NCBI RefSeq assembly: GCF_003590095.1
Contig: NW_020800391.1
Span: 124,001 to 188,000, forward strand
DNA: 64,000 nt
Source of the DNA: Trichoplusia ni
Lineage: Eukaryota; Arthropoda; Insecta; Lepidoptera; Noctuidae
Direction of reading: 5' to 3'
Numbering within the stretch: the stretch's first letter is position 1; each line of letters starts with the position of its first letter. Shown here piece by piece: positions 60,501 through 64,000 of this stretch. A model generated the notes under the pieces. The model searched no databases. It was not told the origin of the DNA and saw only the letters and a list, made by a program, of their open reading frames with translations. The translations under genes were made by a program, and so were the position numbers.

Positions 60501-61512
60501 GAAAAGCATATAACACACTACTATGCACGTTAGATTTTTTGAACACTGACAACATAGGAATATTCCATTATGCCTTGAGTTTCTTGCGTAGTTATGAAAA
60601 ATAATTCGTTTTACAATTTTAAACAAATCTCAGCATAATGTTGACCTACCTGATCTTAAGTGACATGAGTATTCGTAGTTTTTTAAGTGCATCCAGTAAA
60701 GTATTAAAATTAAAATCAGGTTCTACTGGAATATGATTCAGGTAACATTAATAATTTAATATACGTTGGTCAAGCTTTGAAAGACGTACTGTGAAATATT
60801 AAACTGTTTCAACTCGACAACATGCACGGGGGTGGCACACATTGAAAAATAAGAGCATGGCGCACTGCCTTATAACGTGGAAATACGGATGCAATCATTT
60901 CTGTGCATTAGACCATACAGCCTTATGCTATCGATCCAAGTAAAAGCAGGATACGTGCACTTCTCATGCAATGCTACATTTATAAGTATAATTTCTGATT
61001 CTGAACGTCACTCAAACGAGAACATACGAATGACCTTTTATACTCCATTATTATTTTATATGACTTGGTATTTTGATTAAAAATAATGGTTTCCATAAAA
61101 CAGATTACAAGAGGCCAGATTTCCTTTTATAAATTCATTAAAATAGTTCCCTTAAAGTCAGCTGCATAAACTGCGGTAATTTGTCTATTGAATGCTCTAT
61201 CTATGTAAGGTAACATGTGGACATCCAGTTCACTTCACCTTGATATATGGAAAAGTTATTCTTTGTTTTATAACAGAAGTGCTGGATTTATTACTTTTAT
61301 TGTAGCTACATGGCTTTTCCATGAAGTTTTTATTGGTTGTTTTAACTTACGAATACCTTCAACCCCCACCTATTACCTAATACAAAGAAATTGTAAAGTT
61401 CAAAGTCTGGCTTAATTATTACCCAGAATTGATTTCTGACTATATTTAAATTACACATTGGTTAGTGAAGAGTACTGAGGATGAAACATGAAGTCTTTCA
61501 CGTCTTCGAAAG

Positions 61513-61551
61513 AAGATACAATTTTATTAAAGATTAATAAAATTGTATCTT
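61513..61551. repeat. Perfect inverted repeat, 18-bp arms
   Basis: The arms AAGATACAATTTTATTAA and TTAATAAAATTGTATCTT are exact reverse complements separated by AGA. It would form a strong AT-rich hairpin in RNA or a cruciform in DNA. It is not part of any element I recognise. Confidence 0.75.
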
Positions 61552-63101
61552 TTCAGTGTTTCGTTAGTTGTATAGTTATCTGAAGTATATTATTTACTCT
61601 GTGAGCCTCTACCTAACAGCTTCTCACAATAACTACAGCTTATCTCTGGTCTCAAGGTGTAACGTCACCATATTCACGTCGACTACAATGGCGCCTGACC
61701 TTCGCCTACTTATTCGCTCGTTCGGATCGAACCACCGGGCGAATCTTTTCAAAACATTTTCTGTCTCTTTCTCTCATTTTTAAGTGTGGTATTACACATA
61801 ATATGTGTTACAACACAGTCCGCTGAGTACATATTATACATTTATTCCATATTATGATCATAGTTTTGTGCCATCATGAAACTGAAAATGATTATGTGCC
61901 TATGTAACTTATTTTGTTCATTTATTTCCATATAACATACTCTTCACAGACTTGCACCAACACTGGTCGATAATTTTTAGTTAAAAAAAATGATTTGTGA
62001 TCAAGATGATAAGATAATTCATAGACAAAATACAGCACTCTCAGGATTCAGATGATGTATCAGATTCTGATTTATTTATGGTCATTGCAAAACAATGTTT
62101 TATGGAAAGTAACTGTCGATTCCGTTTAGAACATATTTAATGGGGCTGTGCTAGTTCTGAAAAATTAATTTAATATTAAATGCTCACAGTGTCATTCAAA
62201 AGGGTTTTTATGCACTTAGCTAGTACTAATGTGGATTTTACATGGTCGAAATTACAACATACTGTACGCTGCGGCCTACGGTTAGGCATACGTAAAGATT
62301 CGTATCAAATTAAAGCGAATATCCCAGTACCACTCTTTGTACATAGCCATTGTGAGGTGGGCGCTGATGATTAACAGCATATACAGCCACGCTCTATAGC
62401 TCCGGCATACGTTATTAATTTCATAGTTGTATGTGGGTGTATTTTACATCTTCCTATCTAATTGGCGTAACTAATATAACACTGCACCAGACAGGTGATG
62501 TTTTGACAATTGGACTCTACATTTCATTTGTCGAACGAGCGTAACGACTGTGTTCCTCCTCGCACACATGGTTTGAATAAGTAATAATACATTTTATGTA
62601 ACTGCTTCGCACGTGAGGAATCATAAGTATGGTTTTATTTATGTATGTACATAATATATCATAATTTGCGTGTTCGCTTTTGATCGGTCACCCTAGAATT
62701 TAATAAATAAGCGTGCACGTAGCACGAATGTCATTAAATATTTCCACATGTGTATGTAATATGTATAGTATAGCGTGACCTACATAACAGTGTCCACTGC
62801 ATTTCTGTTATCCTCTGTCCTGGTTTTTATAAACTTGACCTACTTGCAGCGACATATGGATGTTTAAATTATATAAACAGTGTATATGACTGCACTATTA
62901 AGTGGTGGAAACACGATTATGCGTATGCAGTGCGAGTGCCAGTGCATGCGACGCATTCACGGTTACGTCAAGGGTAACGCGGTTGCATAATTGTGACCAT
63001 GCTTTAGCTATTTATTTATGTTATTATAATACCTTGATTACCTAGAAATAACAATACTCGCCTATTATTTTGTTTACTCCTGCTCAATATTGATGACTCA
63101 C

Positions 63102-63165
63102 CTTTTTCTGCTAATTGACCTTGTGAAGCTTCTAAGGCTTTTTCAATACGCTTTTCAAACCACTG
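63102..63165 (-). CDS. Candidate internal exon, minus strand, unknown gene
   Basis: On the minus strand, TACATGCTGTGCAG is followed by 64 open bases ending GAAAAAG before a strong donor GTGAGT. It encodes QWFEKRIEKALEASQGQLAE, then K, an amphipathic charged helix with protein-like composition unlike nearby random frames. The acceptor could instead be three bases later in the exon (CAGCAG). No flanking exons or family were recognised, so this could be chance or part of an antisense gene entering from the right. Confidence 0.3.
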
Positions 63166-64000
63166 CTGCACAGCATGTAAAACATGCTTACATGAACAAC
63201 TTACCATTTTAACATATTTATTTAAAAAATACAGGACCAATATACCCACAATACACAATATAATTCAAACCTTACTTAAAAAAAGAAAGGTAAACCTAAA
63301 GTAAAATTGGTAAGGAATAACTTATTCCATAGTAGATTCAAAAGCACGTGCTCAGTAATGCTATGTTTAAGTTGGTCGAAATGTGCTTGGTCTAGTCAAT
63401 GAGATCTAGCTATTGTATGTAGCTACGCCGCGGCTAGAATAGATGGCGGAGCAAGGGCAGGGCTGTGCTCGCAGCCGTCTGCCACCCACCCCACCCCGGC
63501 CAGCTCACGGGGAGGCGTGAATGCGATTCCCTCTGACCTACTTTCAATGTGATCATGACCCATTCGCCTTGTTCATCTGGAGCGTTATTAAATCATTTAT
63601 TTCCAAGAATATGAATTTATATTACGTAATCTCATCTGTGGTTATACTTATCATTATAAAGCTTGCTAGTTTTTTTATTATGTCAAGAATTGACGCTCGT
63701 ATTCGATTTTTTTTATATATTGTTTATTCACCTATGTTAACGGAACAGCGTATATTAAACACGATATAATATACTCGTATGTAGTTTCGAAACATGTACA
63801 GAAATATCCGTTTAGGAACGATCGTTAACTCCCAGTTGTTTAAATCCCCCTGACCTAGTTTCGTATAAACTTGGCCTATATTCACGTCGACCCCAGACGT
63901 TGCTCATACCAATGTTATAATAAAACACATCCATTATAACTATACTTTGGAGTACAACCTAGTTTTGTGTAGCCCACTACAACGTACCTTGTAAGTTATT
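63166..64000. other. No supported gene; contains a GC-rich island
   Basis: Mostly AT-rich. The stretch 63425-63520 is strikingly GC-rich for this locus (GATGGCGGAGCAAGGGCAGG, then CCACCCACCCCACCCCGGCC) and could be a promoter, an untranslated exon or a repeat. The 82-codon open frame at 63521-63769 is AT-rich and hydrophobic by composition and is not supported as coding. Confidence 0.4.

Larger units (their letters stand above)
48305..63100. other. Long AT-rich stretch, probably intron of the 48127 gene
   Basis: No exon could be supported on either strand across about 14.8 kb. It contains a known repeat at 51514-51575 and a perfect hairpin at 61513-61551. Two less AT-rich stretches (about 58680-58880 and 59460-59730) contain CpG-bearing sequence that could be alternative promoters or untranslated exons, but nothing specific proves this. 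Open frames up to 91 codons look non-coding. Confidence 0.45.

Noticed and set aside
62180..62374. 64-codon + strand frame with some protein-like look
   Set aside because: No family similarity recognised and no splice sites or promoter that would define an exon. Left as unsupported.
1..64000. CRISPR arrays, operons, prophage, rRNA
   Set aside because: The window is eukaryotic nuclear DNA. No regularly spaced repeats, Shine-Dalgarno-led gene strings or rRNA-like sequence was seen.

Overview
This is animal nuclear DNA, almost certainly from a moth or butterfly (Lepidoptera). It is AT-rich, its coding exons are short and GC-rich with GT-AG introns, and it carries many repeats that recur across Lepidoptera: Helitron-like ends of the 'TATTATAAATGCGAAAG ... 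AACAGCTAGT' type, SINEs, LINE tails and foldback MITEs. No prokaryotic or viral block was seen.

Layout. (1) 1-2.1 kb has no recognisable coding exon. It may be the 3' UTR of a + strand gene entering from the left, because + and - strand polyadenylation signals lie about 30 bp apart at 2.1 kb. (2) 2.9-23.2 kb, minus strand: a secreted fibrinogen-related (FReD) protein gene of eight coding exons. It has two paralogous first exons, at 10.6-11.1 kb and 22.8-23.2 kb. Each encodes a signal peptide and coiled coil, and both end in the same phase, so either can splice to the shared FReD exons. (3) 23.3-32.2 kb is repeat-rich intergenic DNA with one tRNA-Arg-like gene or pseudogene. (4) 32.4-45.1 kb, plus strand: a complete mitochondrial medium-chain acyl-CoA dehydrogenase gene (ACADM type, 422 aa). 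(5) 48.1 kb: the first coding exon of an unrecognised + strand gene. Most or all of 48.3-64 kb may be its first intron. A weak minus-strand exon candidate lies at 63.1 kb and a GC-rich island at 63.4 kb.

The most striking observation is inside the ACADM gene. One exon is present as five tandem intact versions (38263-38363, 38964-39064, 40085-40188, 40853-40956, 41708-41808). Every version begins at phase 1 and ends at phase 0 with canonical splice sites, so only a transcript using one of them (or four) stays in frame. The exon encodes the helix that forms the base of the acyl-chain pocket in MCAD. At the positions equivalent to human mature Gln95 and Glu99 the versions carry T/T, M/T, Y/G, T/G and M/E. 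The rest of the enzyme (catalytic Glu, flavin and CoA motifs) is encoded once. The natural reading is that mutually exclusive splicing of one gene yields a family of acyl-CoA dehydrogenases differing in chain-length or branched-substrate preference. Expression of each version cannot be judged from DNA alone.

All exon boundaries were derived by hand from reading-frame continuity, splice consensus and family similarity. The total coding lengths are divisible by three for both FReD forms (1620 and 1566 nt) and for ACADM (1269 nt with a 101-nt cassette exon).
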